Assembly (NCBI GenBank): GCA_021774335.1
Contig: JAJFJD010000001.1
Span: 124,001 to 188,000 of the forward strand
Direction of reading: 5' to 3'
DNA: 64,000 nt
Origin: Alphaproteobacteria bacterium
GTDB taxonomy: Bacteria; Pseudomonadota; Alphaproteobacteria; UBA8366
Made by a program: the position numbers and the translations under genes. A model generated the notes under the pieces. That model did no database searches. It saw only the letters and a program-made list of their open reading frames with translations, and was not told the origin of the DNA. Positions 55,125-63,113 of the stretch are shown here, one piece after another; the first letter of the stretch is position 1; each line of letters starts with the position of its first letter.

Positions 55125-55780
55125 TGGACGGAATCCACGATCTGGGCGGCCGCCAGGGCTTTGGCAAGGTCGAGGTCGACGAGCCCGAAGAAGCCTTCCA
55201 TCACGCCTGGGAAGGACGGGTCTTCGGCTTGGTACGGGGAATGAGCCGGCCCGCCGACTGGAACATCGACTGGTTTCGCCATTGCCGGGAATTGATCGAT
55301 CCCACGGATTACCTGACGCGGCCCTACTATGACCAATGGCTGCAGGCCTACGCGGCGATGATGGTCGTTTCCGAGATCGCGACCGTTGAGGAATTGGCGA
55401 GCGGCCATGCCGACACGAAACCTTCCGGCCTCCGACCGCCGATAAGCGCCGCCGATGTCAAGAAACGGAAATCGGTCAGTCAGAATTTCGAGGGCGAAGC
55501 CGAAGGCCCGCCGGCTTTCGCGGTGGGCGATAGCGTCCGGGTGAAGGATCTCAGCGTCGTGGGGCATACCCGGCTTCCGGCCTACGCACGCAACCGGCAG
55601 GGCGTGATCGAGAAGTACCACGGCGCGCACACCTTCGCCGACGCCAACGCGTTCGGCGAGAAACGGGCCGTTCCGATCTACACGGTGAGTTTCGGCGCGG
55701 CCGAGCTCTGGCCCGAGGCCATAGGACGCCGCGAACGCATCTTCCTCAATATGTGGGAGGGCTATCTTGACCACGCCTGA
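55124..55780 (+). CDS. Nitrile hydratase beta subunit
   Basis: This 218-residue subunit begins [17 protein letters not shown], the family opening. It has the AYAAMMVVSEI region, then a C-terminal SH3-like barrel with FAVGDSVRVKDLSVVGHTRLPAYARNR split as GDSVRVKDL and GHTRLPAYARN, and YTVSFGAAELWPEA. It assembles with the alpha subunit around the cobalt. Its ATG overlaps the alpha stop codon (TGATG), so the subunits are translationally coupled. Confidence 0.95.
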   Translation: MDGIHDLGGRQGFGKVEVDEPEEAFHHAWEGRVFGLVRGMSRPADWNIDWFRHCRELIDPTDYLTRPYYDQWLQAYAAMMVVSEIATVEELASGHADTKPSGLRPPISAADVKKRKSVSQNFEGEAEGPPAFAVGDSVRVKDLSVVGHTRLPAYARNRQGVIEKYHGAHTFADANAFGEKRAVPIYTVSFGAAELWPEAIGRRERIFLNMWEGYLDHA

Positions 55781-56126
55781 GGAATTGCACCTGGGGCCGC
55801 TGGCGGCACGCGACGGCGAGCCCGCCTTCGACGAGCCGTGGCAAGCGCAAGTCTTGGCGCTTGCTTTCGCCCTTGCGAAAGTCGAGGTATTCACCCCGGC
55901 GCAATGGTCGGATGCACTCGGCGCCGAACTGCGCCGGGCGGCAGACCAGGGCAAACCGGACGATCAAGACACCTACTACGCCGCCGCCCTCACCGCGCTC
56001 GAAGGCCTGATCGCGGCAGACGGCAGAGTTTCGGCGGACGGCCTTTCGGCCCGCGCCGAACAATGGCGCCGCGCCTATCTGAACACACCGCACGGGCAGC
56101 CGGTCGAACTATCCGCCGGGTTGTGA
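55767..56126 (+). CDS. Nitrile hydratase accessory/activator protein (P14K-like)
   Basis: This 119-residue protein has the family's PAFDEPWQAQVLALAFALA opening (about 18-36) and later FTPAQWSDALGAEL and DTYYAAALTALEGL. It resembles the beta subunit N-terminus. Such activators insert cobalt into the alpha subunit by self-subunit exchange. The start is TTG at 55767, 14 bases inside the beta gene, with GGGAGGG immediately upstream. It closes the operon, and a repeated hairpin element follows at 56123. Confidence 0.88.
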   Translation: MTTPEELHLGPLAARDGEPAFDEPWQAQVLALAFALAKVEVFTPAQWSDALGAELRRAADQGKPDDQDTYYAAALTALEGLIAADGRVSADGLSARAEQWRRAYLNTPHGQPVELSAGL

Positions 56127-56168
56127 GCCTGACCGATAGTACGGTCCGCGACCGATAACGATCGGTGA
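56123..56168. repeat. Intergenic double-hairpin repeat, copy 1
   Basis: A 46-base element starting at the stop of the nitrile hydratase activator. It matches 59111-59156 at 38 of 46 positions, and all eight differences are transitions. It folds as GACCG-ATAGTA-CGGTC followed by ACCGAT-AACG-ATCGGT. Confidence 0.65.
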
Positions 56169-56199
56169 GCCCGCCTCAGATCGAATGCATCCTTCGCCG

Positions 56200-57081
56200 C
56201 TAGACCCGCCACTGCACCATGGTTTCCGGGTTAATCGAGATTTCGCCGCTCCATATCTTGCCGAGAAAGTCATCGAATCCGGCCGGGTCGAAGCCGTGGG
56301 TGCCGACATTCGGCGTGAAGGTGAGTTCGCTGAAGTAGATACCCTCCGGCACGCTGAACAGATCGACCCGGACATAGTCGAACCCTGCCGCAAGGCGCCC
56401 GACGATCGACCGCATTTCCGGCAAGTCGGCGGGCTCCGGCAGGTCCGCGTCGTTTGGATCCGTGTAGCGGACCGCCAGCCGGTTCCAATCGGCATCGTAT
56501 AGAAGACGCTGCTTGTAGGGTTCGCGGACGGCGAGATGGATGAAGGCAATCTTGCCGTGGAAACAATGAAATTTGTAGTCCACAAGCCGGTTTCCGCCAT
56601 GCCAGAACAGCGCCTTCTGAAACATCAGGCGTGGCTCGATACTCCGATACTGACGTTCGCGGCGGATATAATAAAAATTTTCCGCCAGCCAACCTGCGCC
56701 AAGCGCGGCCAGCGTATCGAAGTCTTCCTCGGCTTTGTCCCGGATAATTCGATGCCACCCGCTACCGTGATTGGGTTTCATCACAAACGTATCCGGGAGG
56801 CGGTCCCACAGATCCCGGGTCAGCCGGTCCGACGTTTCGTAATTAGGGACAAGGTATTTCTCACCAATCCGCTGCGCCACTACATCGCGGACAGCGAGCT
56901 TGTCGCAATAAACTTGGTACCCCTCCATATCCGCGGCGCCCATGCGGGCGGTCAGCCGCTCCGTAAAATTCAACGGCGGTGTCCGTGGCCAACGTCCGTG
57001 GTGCTTCAGATAGACCAGATTGGCAAACAGCCGGTCGGGAACAATCAAGGAAACCGCCTTCCGAAGTGCGTAGTTCGGCAT
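56200..57081 (-). CDS. TupA-like ATP-grasp protein
   Basis: This 293-residue protein is of the TupA-like ATP-grasp family, often found in polysaccharide and teichuronopeptide loci. Features are LNFTERLTARM (about 37-47), VYCDKLAVRDVVAQRIGEKY, DTFVMKPNHGSGWHRIIRDK (ATP-grasp Lys), DYKFHCFHGKIAFIHLAVRE and the late DLFSVPEGIYFSELTFTP (metal-binding Glu). It probably forms an amide or peptide-like bond on a surface polymer. Convergent with the nitrile hydratase operon. Confidence 0.85.
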   Translation of the reverse strand: MPNYALRKAVSLIVPDRLFANLVYLKHHGRWPRTPPLNFTERLTARMGAADMEGYQVYCDKLAVRDVVAQRIGEKYLVPNYETSDRLTRDLWDRLPDTFVMKPNHGSGWHRIIRDKAEEDFDTLAALGAGWLAENFYYIRRERQYRSIEPRLMFQKALFWHGGNRLVDYKFHCFHGKIAFIHLAVREPYKQRLLYDADWNRLAVRYTDPNDADLPEPADLPEMRSIVGRLAAGFDYVRVDLFSVPEGIYFSELTFTPNVGTHGFDPAGFDDFLGKIWSGEISINPETMVQWRV

Positions 57082-57401
57082 CGATTCGACCAGCTTTCAT
57101 TAGAATGCCCCGGACTGTCAGATCCCTACGTCCACGACGATCCGAATTTCGATCCATAACTCACAGTCAACTTAATTGGGTAACGAGAAAGCCACCAGTC
57201 CGACGGCGTTTCAATTGGAGTGTCAGGAGGCGAAGCGGTGCCGCCGGAATGGCTTCATTGCTCGGGCAGCAAACCGGAACTCCGTTGCAAGATTTGACGG
57301 CGCCGATACAGCCGGCCTGTAATACCTGCTGAACGAGAACACCTTCTTGCGCACCATCTCCGCCGCGCAGGGGCGTTCATGACCGAATGGATCACCACGC
57401 C
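57082..57401. other. Intergenic region upstream of the DUF4387 gene
   Basis: About 320 bases. AGGAGG at 57225-57230 precedes a GTG (57238, 19-codon frame) and an ATG (57249, 27-codon frame ending in CNTC). A short leader peptide or nothing at all are both possible. No known riboswitch, repeat or other gene was recognised. Confidence 0.4.
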
Positions 57402-57704
57402 ATGAAGCTCACCGACGCCGCAACCGTCATCCGCAGCAAGAACGCGGGGCCTTTGCAGATTACCATCGACCTGATGTTCGAGGACGAAGCCCGATTTGAC
57501 CTGGCGCGGCAGTCGCCGAGCCTGTCGCCCTCCAATCTTGCCGCGCTGTATGGGCTGCAGCAAGATTCGGTCCAAGTCCTGCCCTTTCCGCAAGCGCTCG
57601 CCATCAAGCTGGTGTTCGACAGAAAAACCATTGCGGGTGATCCGGGGGACCGCGACGTCTATGGCACGCAGCAACACGGCCCATTGCTGGGGGTCGAGCT
57701 GTGA
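57402..57704 (+). CDS. DUF4387 family protein
   Basis: This 100-residue protein starts MKLTDAATVIRSKNAGPLQI and contains the LDLMFED-like IDLMFEDEARF and the C-terminal DVYGTQQHGPLLGV, the pattern of DUF4387 proteins. These are regularly encoded with, or fused to, AtuA-like DUF1446 proteins, as here: the stop overlaps the GTG start of the next gene. Likely a small subunit of the same enzyme or transporter-independent complex. The reaction is unknown. Confidence 0.85.
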   Translation: MKLTDAATVIRSKNAGPLQITIDLMFEDEARFDLARQSPSLSPSNLAALYGLQQDSVQVLPFPQALAIKLVFDRKTIAGDPGDRDVYGTQQHGPLLGVEL

Positions 57705-59101
57705 GCGCCGTCGGCAAATTGCGCGACCGCTTCCCGCGCGGGCCGGCTACACGGCCCTTGCGGGCGCTCGCCGCCTCGGGCCAGCTCGGCTACGGCATCC
57801 CGGAGCCCGCCCTGATATCCGGTCTCGCGCGCGAGCCCGACTTCATCGGGTGCGACATGGGGTCGATCGACCCCGGCCCGCATTACCTCGGGTCGGGTCA
57901 GATCGCGACGTCGGACATGATGACCCGGCGCGACCTTGGACTTGTGCTCCGCGGGGCACGGGCCCTGGACGTGCCGCTGTTGCTGGGCACCGCGGGCTGC
58001 GCCGGCGCGCGGCCGCATCTCGACAGGACGCTGGAGATAATCCGGTCGATCGCAGCGGAAGAAAACCTGCATTTCCGGCTGGCGGTCATCAGCGCGGACA
58101 TTCCGGGCGACACTGTGAAAGCAGCGCGAAAGGAAAATCGCCTGCGGCCCCTTGGCAAGATGGCGGCCCCGAGTGACGAGGAAATTGACGGCTCGACCCA
58201 CCTCGTCGCCCAGATGGGGACGGAGGCCTTTCGCCGGGCGCTCGATACCGAGGCCGACGTGATCATCGCCGGACGCGCCTGCGACACCGCAATCTTCACC
58301 GCCGTGCCGGAAATGCTCGGCTTCCCGCTGGGTCCAGCCACACACATGGCGAAGATCATCGAGTGCACCTCGATCTGCTGCACACCGGGCGGCCGCGACG
58401 CCATGCTTGGGGTACTGGAAGGCGATACCTTCCTGATCGAAAGCATGAACCCTGAGCGGCACGCGACGCCGATGTCGGTGGCCGCCCATGCGCTGTACGA
58501 ACAGGCCGATCCGTATCAGGTGCACGAGCCCGAAGGAACATTGCATCTCGACGAAGTCGTCTACGAAGCCATCGACGACCATCGCGTTCGGGTGCATGGC
58601 GCGCGCTGGGAGGACGCCGCGCAACTATCGATCAAGCTGGAGGGCGCGATTCCCGTCGGCGAACGCGGCATGGTGCTCGCTGGCGCCGCCGACCCGCGCT
58701 TCATCGCCGCTGTCGACGAGATTACGGAGGCGGTGGAAAAGACCGTCCGCGACCTTCTCGGCGAAACGTTGGCCGGCGATTTTCAGCTCTTCTTCCGCGT
58801 CTACGGGCGCGACGGCGTCGTGCCCTGGCCCGACCCGCCCGCCGAGCCGCCGCGCGAGGTGTTTGTCATGGTGGAATGCATCGCGCCGACAGCGGACCAG
58901 GTGAAAACCGTGCTTGCCTGCTGCAAGCAGTATCTGCTGCACCATGGCTTCCCGGGGCGGCTGTCGACCGCGGGCAACATTGCGTTTCCCTTTACCCCAC
59001 CGGAAGTGCTGGCCGGCCCGGCCTACCGCTTCAGCCTCTATCACGTGATGCAGGTGGACGAGCTCGCGCCGCTGTTTCCGATTCAGGTAGAGGAACTGTA
59101 A
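57701..59101 (+). CDS. Acyclic terpene utilization AtuA family protein (DUF1446)
   Basis: This 466-residue cytoplasmic protein matches the AtuA/DUF1446 pattern: FIGCDMGSIDPGPHYLGSG near 46-64, LLLGTAGCAGARPHLD near 90-105, and DVIIAGRACDTAIFTAVP with the ICCTPGGRDAMLG region in the middle. AtuA is required for citronellol/geraniol breakdown in Pseudomonas, but its reaction is unsettled and many homologues lie outside terpene loci. The start is GTG 57701, overlapping the DUF4387 stop. It is followed by copy 2 of the double-hairpin repeat. Confidence 0.88.
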   Translation: MSAVGKLRDRFPRGPATRPLRALAASGQLGYGIPEPALISGLAREPDFIGCDMGSIDPGPHYLGSGQIATSDMMTRRDLGLVLRGARALDVPLLLGTAGCAGARPHLDRTLEIIRSIAAEENLHFRLAVISADIPGDTVKAARKENRLRPLGKMAAPSDEEIDGSTHLVAQMGTEAFRRALDTEADVIIAGRACDTAIFTAVPEMLGFPLGPATHMAKIIECTSICCTPGGRDAMLGVLEGDTFLIESMNPERHATPMSVAAHALYEQADPYQVHEPEGTLHLDEVVYEAIDDHRVRVHGARWEDAAQLSIKLEGAIPVGERGMVLAGAADPRFIAAVDEITEAVEKTVRDLLGETLAGDFQLFFRVYGRDGVVPWPDPPAEPPREVFVMVECIAPTADQVKTVLACCKQYLLHHGFPGRLSTAGNIAFPFTPPEVLAGPAYRFSLYHVMQVDELAPLFPIQVEEL

Positions 59102-59110
59102 CGGGGCGCG

Positions 59111-59156
59111 GTGAACCTGACTGATAGTGCGGCCCGCGATCGATAACGATTGGCGG
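59111..59156. repeat. Intergenic double-hairpin repeat, copy 2
   Basis: It begins nine bases after the AtuA stop and aligns with 56123-56168 over its whole length. Several differences keep pairing in plus-strand RNA as G-U (TCGAT-AACG-ATTGG), which supports an RNA structure read on the plus strand. Confidence 0.65.
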
Positions 59157-59282
59157 CCGACCCTGAAAAAATCAGAGTCTTGGGTCTTGTTTGCGCCCAT
59201 CGGATACCCGGAGGCTGGTTTTCTGGCGCAGAAGAAACCTGCGTGATATGGAGAGGCTTATCTCTCGTTCACCGGAGCCCCA

Positions 59283-59519
59283 ATGAAACTGATTGTTCTG
59301 AACTTGCCGCGCGATTTCAGCGAGGATGCCCTTGCGAAATTATTCAAAGCCCACGGCAATATTAAAGCCTGCGACCTGGTCCTTGATGAAAAAACCGGAA
59401 AATCGAAAGGCTTTGGCTTTGTGGAAATGGCGTTGGAACATGAAGCTGAGATTGCCATAAAAGAACTGCATGGCAGCACGTTGAACAAAAAGAAAATCCG
59501 CGTCAAAGCTGCAAATTAA
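59283..59519 (+). CDS. RNA recognition motif (RRM) protein
   Basis: This 78-residue single RRM domain has RNP2 as LIVLNLP (residues 3-9) and RNP1 as KGFGFVEM (about 43-50), with the usual aromatic positions (one Tyr/Phe replaced by Leu in RNP2). Small bacterial RRM proteins bind single-stranded RNA and are often cold induced. It stands alone between the AtuA gene and the convergent pentapeptide gene. Codon use is richer in AT than in the neighbours, which may reflect expression needs or transfer. Confidence 0.93.
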   Translation: MKLIVLNLPRDFSEDALAKLFKAHGNIKACDLVLDEKTGKSKGFGFVEMALEHEAEIAIKELHGSTLNKKKIRVKAAN

Positions 59520-59594
59520 ACGAACATTCCGGGTGTCCCGGTTTGTCCAGAGTTCTGTCTTTAAGTGTCTGTTCCGGGATGTGACGCTTCCTGC

Positions 59595-60314
59595 TTAAGG
59601 GTTTTTACAGCCGGCGTTCTCTTCGCCCCACGGCAACTTGGTTTTGCAGAAGACGACCCCTTTGAGTTTGGCGTCTTCTAGATTTGCGCCGCTCAAGTCT
59701 GCTCTCTCGAAATTCGCACCCGAAAGGTTCGCCTCACTCAAATCGGCACCGTCAAAGACGGCCTCGGTCAGGTTTGTTCCGGCGAGGTTAGCCTTGCTGA
59801 GGTTCGTTCCCTTGAGGATTGCCCCGGTCAGGTTCGCATCAACCAGGCTTGCGCTCCTAAAGTCTGCTTCGGTCAGATCTGCGCCGATGAGGACCGCCTT
59901 CCGCAGATAGGCGTTACGCAGGTCCGCATCCGTCAGGATTGCCCCGCTTAAATCCGCCGCGTCTCCCCGCATCTTGAGCACGCTTAGCGATGCCCACCTT
60001 AGCTTTGCGCCCTTCAGGTTGGCCCCGGTCAAGACCGCCCCACCCAGCTTTGCCTTTTCCAGGTTTGCCCCGGTCAAGGTGGCGTCGCGCAGGATCGTCC
60101 CCCGCAAGGTCGCGCCTTTCAGATTTGCGTCGGCTAGATTCGCCCCGGTCAGGTTCATCCCGGTCAGGAGTTCCCCCTTCAGATTGGCGCCGCTCAAATC
60201 ACATTTCTCGCACGTCTTGAGCGCCCTCAGCTTCGCCAAATGCGCCTTATCAAACGCCGCCGCCTGCGTTGCCATCGCCGCCAACAGCGCCAGTCCAACC
60301 AAAACATTTTTCAT
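59595..60314 (-). CDS. Exported pentapeptide-repeat protein
   Basis: This 239-residue protein has a signal peptide (residues 1-20, MKNVLVGLALLAAMATQAAA) followed by about 35 copies of the A-(D/N)-L-x-x repeat, which folds as a right-handed square beta helix. Two Cys near the N-terminus (TCEKCDLSG) and two near the C-terminus (FCKTK, AGCKNP) may cap the helix with disulfides. A periplasmic location is predicted. Function unknown. Confidence 0.88.
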   Translation of the reverse strand: MKNVLVGLALLAAMATQAAAFDKAHLAKLRALKTCEKCDLSGANLKGELLTGMNLTGANLADANLKGATLRGTILRDATLTGANLEKAKLGGAVLTGANLKGAKLRWASLSVLKMRGDAADLSGAILTDADLRNAYLRKAVLIGADLTEADFRSASLVDANLTGAILKGTNLSKANLAGTNLTEAVFDGADLSEANLSGANFERADLSGANLEDAKLKGVVFCKTKLPWGEENAGCKNP

Positions 60315-60619
60315 TTCAAATCAATCGATTATTGTGGTGGATGCCCGGCAAGAGACCGCTGCAAACAGGCACGAAGGAACTATACAGCTTACCTAATATG
60401 TTTTTGACGTACTACATGCCAAGGGCGTGGGTATCTGAGAACGCGCTCTCTCGATTAATAAGGAGACATTTCTCAAGAGTATAGGTCAGTGTCTCTAGCT
60501 GCGTTGATCCATATCCCGCTCGGGGAAGGCACCTTAAGTTCCGGAAATGTTGTAGAATTTTCCTCCACCGCCTACCTTTTGATTCCAATCGCCAACGATT
60601 TAACCGGGGAAATGGCACC
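60315..60619. other. Divergent intergenic region, pentapeptide gene / acyl-CoA dehydrogenase
   Basis: About 305 bases, more AT-rich than the surroundings, holding both divergent promoters. The acyl-CoA dehydrogenase ATG has GGGGAAA upstream. A second purine-rich TAAGGAGACA near 60459 precedes no credible frame. Nothing else was seen. Confidence 0.5.
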
Positions 60620-61759
60620 ATGATCCGTGACCAAGAAACTTTCGATGTTTTGGTCGACCAGATACGGACCTTCGTCAGGGACGTCGCCATTCCCAACGAA
60701 AACCGTGTCGAGGCCGAGGACCAAATTCCTGATGAGGTGATCGAGAAGCTCAAGCAGCTCGGCAGTTTCGGCTGGAGCATCCCGGAGGAATATGGCGGCG
60801 CCGGCATGACATCCGAAGAACTGGCCATTGCCTTCATCGAGTTCACGCAGTGCTCCGTAGCCTTTCGCGTCTACGGCGGGCAGAACGCCGGCATCGGATC
60901 GGAATGCATCATCCGCGACGGCACGGAAGAACAAAGACAGCGATATCTGCCCGGGCTCGCCAGCGGCGACTTGATCGGCTGTCTGGCGCTGACCGAGGAA
61001 ACCGCCGGCTCCGACGCCACCGCCATGAAGACCCGCGCGGAAAAGGTCGACGGCGGCTACCGTATCAACGGCTCGAAACGCTACATCACCTTGGCGCCGA
61101 TAGCCGACCTGTTCACCATCTTCGCCCGCACCGAGGGGGAGCGCGGCGGCAAGGGGGTCACGGCGTTCCTGATCGAGCGCGGCACGGAGGGCCTGAGCAC
61201 CAGTCTCTCAACCCCAAAAATGGGCCAGGAAGGCGCGCCGATCGGCGAGGTTTACCTCGACGATGTCGTCGTGCCGGACGACGCCGTCCTCGGCGGCGTC
61301 GAAGGCATGGGGTTTCGGTCCGTGATGAAGGCCCTCAACAAGCAGCGTATCAACCTGTCGGCGCTCTCCACCGGCCCCGCCATCCGCATGCTTGATGACG
61401 CCGTCGCCTATGCCAAGGAACGCCGGCAGTTCGACAAGGCGATTGGCGAATTCCAACTGGTGCAAGCCATGTTGGCCGAATGCAAGGTCGAGATCGAGGC
61501 CGCCCGCGCGTTGATACTCGAGACGGCGCGCAAGCGCGACCGCGGCGAGGACGTGACCATGGAGGTCAGCCTCTGCAAATACTATTCGACCGAGATGTGC
61601 GGCCGCGTTGCCGACAAGGCGGTGCAGATTTTCGGTGGCGCGGGCTATGTCAAAGGCACGGGCATCGAGCGCTTCTACCGCGATGTCCGGGCCTTCCGGG
61701 TCTATGAAGGCACGAGCCAAATCCATTTGCTGAATATTGCCAAGCATCTGCTGACGTAG
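60620..61759 (+). CDS. Acyl-CoA dehydrogenase
   Basis: This 379-residue FAD enzyme oxidises acyl-CoA to trans-2-enoyl-CoA. Visible motifs are the N-terminal helical domain, CLALTEETAGSDATAMKT (about 124-141), the RINGSKRYITLAPIADLF strand region, RRQFDKAIGEFQLVQAML, VQIFGGAGYVKGTGIERFYRD and the catalytic Glu363 in RVYEGTSQIH. Length and order are complete. It stands without obvious beta-oxidation partners in the window. Substrate chain length unknown. Confidence 0.95.
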   Translation: MIRDQETFDVLVDQIRTFVRDVAIPNENRVEAEDQIPDEVIEKLKQLGSFGWSIPEEYGGAGMTSEELAIAFIEFTQCSVAFRVYGGQNAGIGSECIIRDGTEEQRQRYLPGLASGDLIGCLALTEETAGSDATAMKTRAEKVDGGYRINGSKRYITLAPIADLFTIFARTEGERGGKGVTAFLIERGTEGLSTSLSTPKMGQEGAPIGEVYLDDVVVPDDAVLGGVEGMGFRSVMKALNKQRINLSALSTGPAIRMLDDAVAYAKERRQFDKAIGEFQLVQAMLAECKVEIEAARALILETARKRDRGEDVTMEVSLCKYYSTEMCGRVADKAVQIFGGAGYVKGTGIERFYRDVRAFRVYEGTSQIHLLNIAKHLLT

Positions 61760-61884
61760 GACATGCCCACGACGATTTCACCATCCGGTCCGGCACGGGC
61801 CGTCTCACAGTGCGGGTCAGGCGTAATCAGAGTAATGCCGATTGATGGGACCGCCGGCGGGGGATTACCGTTACGATAAGGTCC

Positions 61885-62619
61885 ATGGACCGCTATGGCA
61901 CAAATCTAGCGCGGATCAGGTTCCGGCTGCGCGAGGTGGGACTCGCCTATACGCTCTACCTCGCCCTGCAGCGCCTCTCATCCCGTCGTTTCTTTCAGTG
62001 CCAGCGCATGTTCATTATCGCCTTGCCGATAGACGCAGCCGCATGCGACGTGCCGCCCCATCCTTGCATACGAGAAGCGACGCGCGATGAAACGAGCCGC
62101 ATTGCCGCGATCGGCGGTCCCGTGGCGGATGTGGAAGAACATTTCGACCGCGGCGACCGCTGTTGGGTATTTGAACGCGACGGCATGTTGCTTGCCTGCG
62201 ATTGGATCCGTCATTCGGCGCAGGACAGGATCGGTTGGATCATTCTCGGCAAAAGTTCGGATGAAATCTGGTCTGCCGGCATACTGGTCGACCGGACCCA
62301 ACGCGGTCAGGGTATCGCTCCCCAACTGCGGGCACAGGTGATACGGGAATGCGCGCGCAGCGGCGTGCGTAGAATGTTGGGGTTTATCGACACGCCGAAC
62401 CGAAACTCTGTCCGTGCATTGGACCGCGTCGGATACCGGCCGCTGGGTATCCTTTTCTACTTACGAATCTTTGGCTTTGGCGTAATCCGCAGCGGGAAAC
62501 CGTGGCGTTGGGGATTTTGGAGCGAGCGGTCTCCGGTGCGGCTATCAATGTGCGATATCGCGGACCCGTCCTGCCTCCGCCTTTGGAGTGCAATAACGGA
62601 CGAACATATTGCCCGATGA
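61885..62619 (+). CDS. GNAT family N-acetyltransferase
   Basis: This 244-residue protein has a C-terminal GNAT fold (about 95-205) with acetyl-CoA-binding motif A as AGILVDRTQRGQGIAPQLRA (R/Q-x-x-G-x-G/A) and motif B with NRNSVRALDRVGYRPLGIL. The N-terminal 50 residues contain a hydrophobic stretch. The start is ATG 61885. Substrate unknown. Confidence 0.85.
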   Translation: MDRYGTNLARIRFRLREVGLAYTLYLALQRLSSRRFFQCQRMFIIALPIDAAACDVPPHPCIREATRDETSRIAAIGGPVADVEEHFDRGDRCWVFERDGMLLACDWIRHSAQDRIGWIILGKSSDEIWSAGILVDRTQRGQGIAPQLRAQVIRECARSGVRRMLGFIDTPNRNSVRALDRVGYRPLGILFYLRIFGFGVIRSGKPWRWGFWSERSPVRLSMCDIADPSCLRLWSAITDEHIAR

Positions 62620-62806
62620 ATTCTCAAAAAGGATTCAGCCGCCATCAATCCGACAGTCACGATGGTGATGCCGGCGGTCACCGCGAGCATGTTCAGATCG
62701 AGTGTCGTTGGATCTCCGCGGGTCCGGACTAAGAGCAGTCAGCGTCGCGCATGTCCTACGCTTGCGGCGCGTCCGCGTATACAGGCGAGCCGTACACGCC
62801 AGCCTC

Positions 62807-62920
62807 TCAAGATCCCATGTACAGAAAAGCGGCCAAAAGCAGTGCCGCCAGCGCGAGCGGCCACAACGATATCCAAGACTGGAACCGGCCCTTCCCGGTT
62901 TTGCGACGCTTTTTAGGCAT
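62807..62920 (-). CDS. 37-residue single-helix membrane peptide
   Basis: The reverse strand encodes 37 residues: a basic N-terminus (MPKKRRKTGKGRFQ) and one membrane helix (WPLALAALLLAAFLYMG). GGGTGAGG precedes the ATG by four bases. A longer frame upstream to 63271 overlaps the GrdB-like gene on the other strand and is rejected. Function unknown. Confidence 0.6.
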   Translation of the reverse strand: MPKKRRKTGKGRFQSWISLWPLALAALLLAAFLYMGS

Positions 62921-63113
62921 GTGCCTCACCCTTGTTCCGTGAGAGCCAAACACCCGGCAGAGGAAATTGCTTCCCTCGCGTATTCTAAACCGTTTAATCG
63001 CCAATGTCGCATACTGGCAGGCGCCCGATGGCCGACCGGGTAGGTTTCGACACGTCATCAACCCGGCACTAGAATGGCGTCGCGAAGAGAGAAACACAGC
63101 AAGGGGACACCGC

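Noticed and set aside
57249-57704. Read-through of the TGA after CNTC into DUF4387 as a third selenoprotein
   Set aside because: The frame is shared, but the region between shows no conserved domain, and DUF4387 proteins start at about 57402. No family has Sec there.
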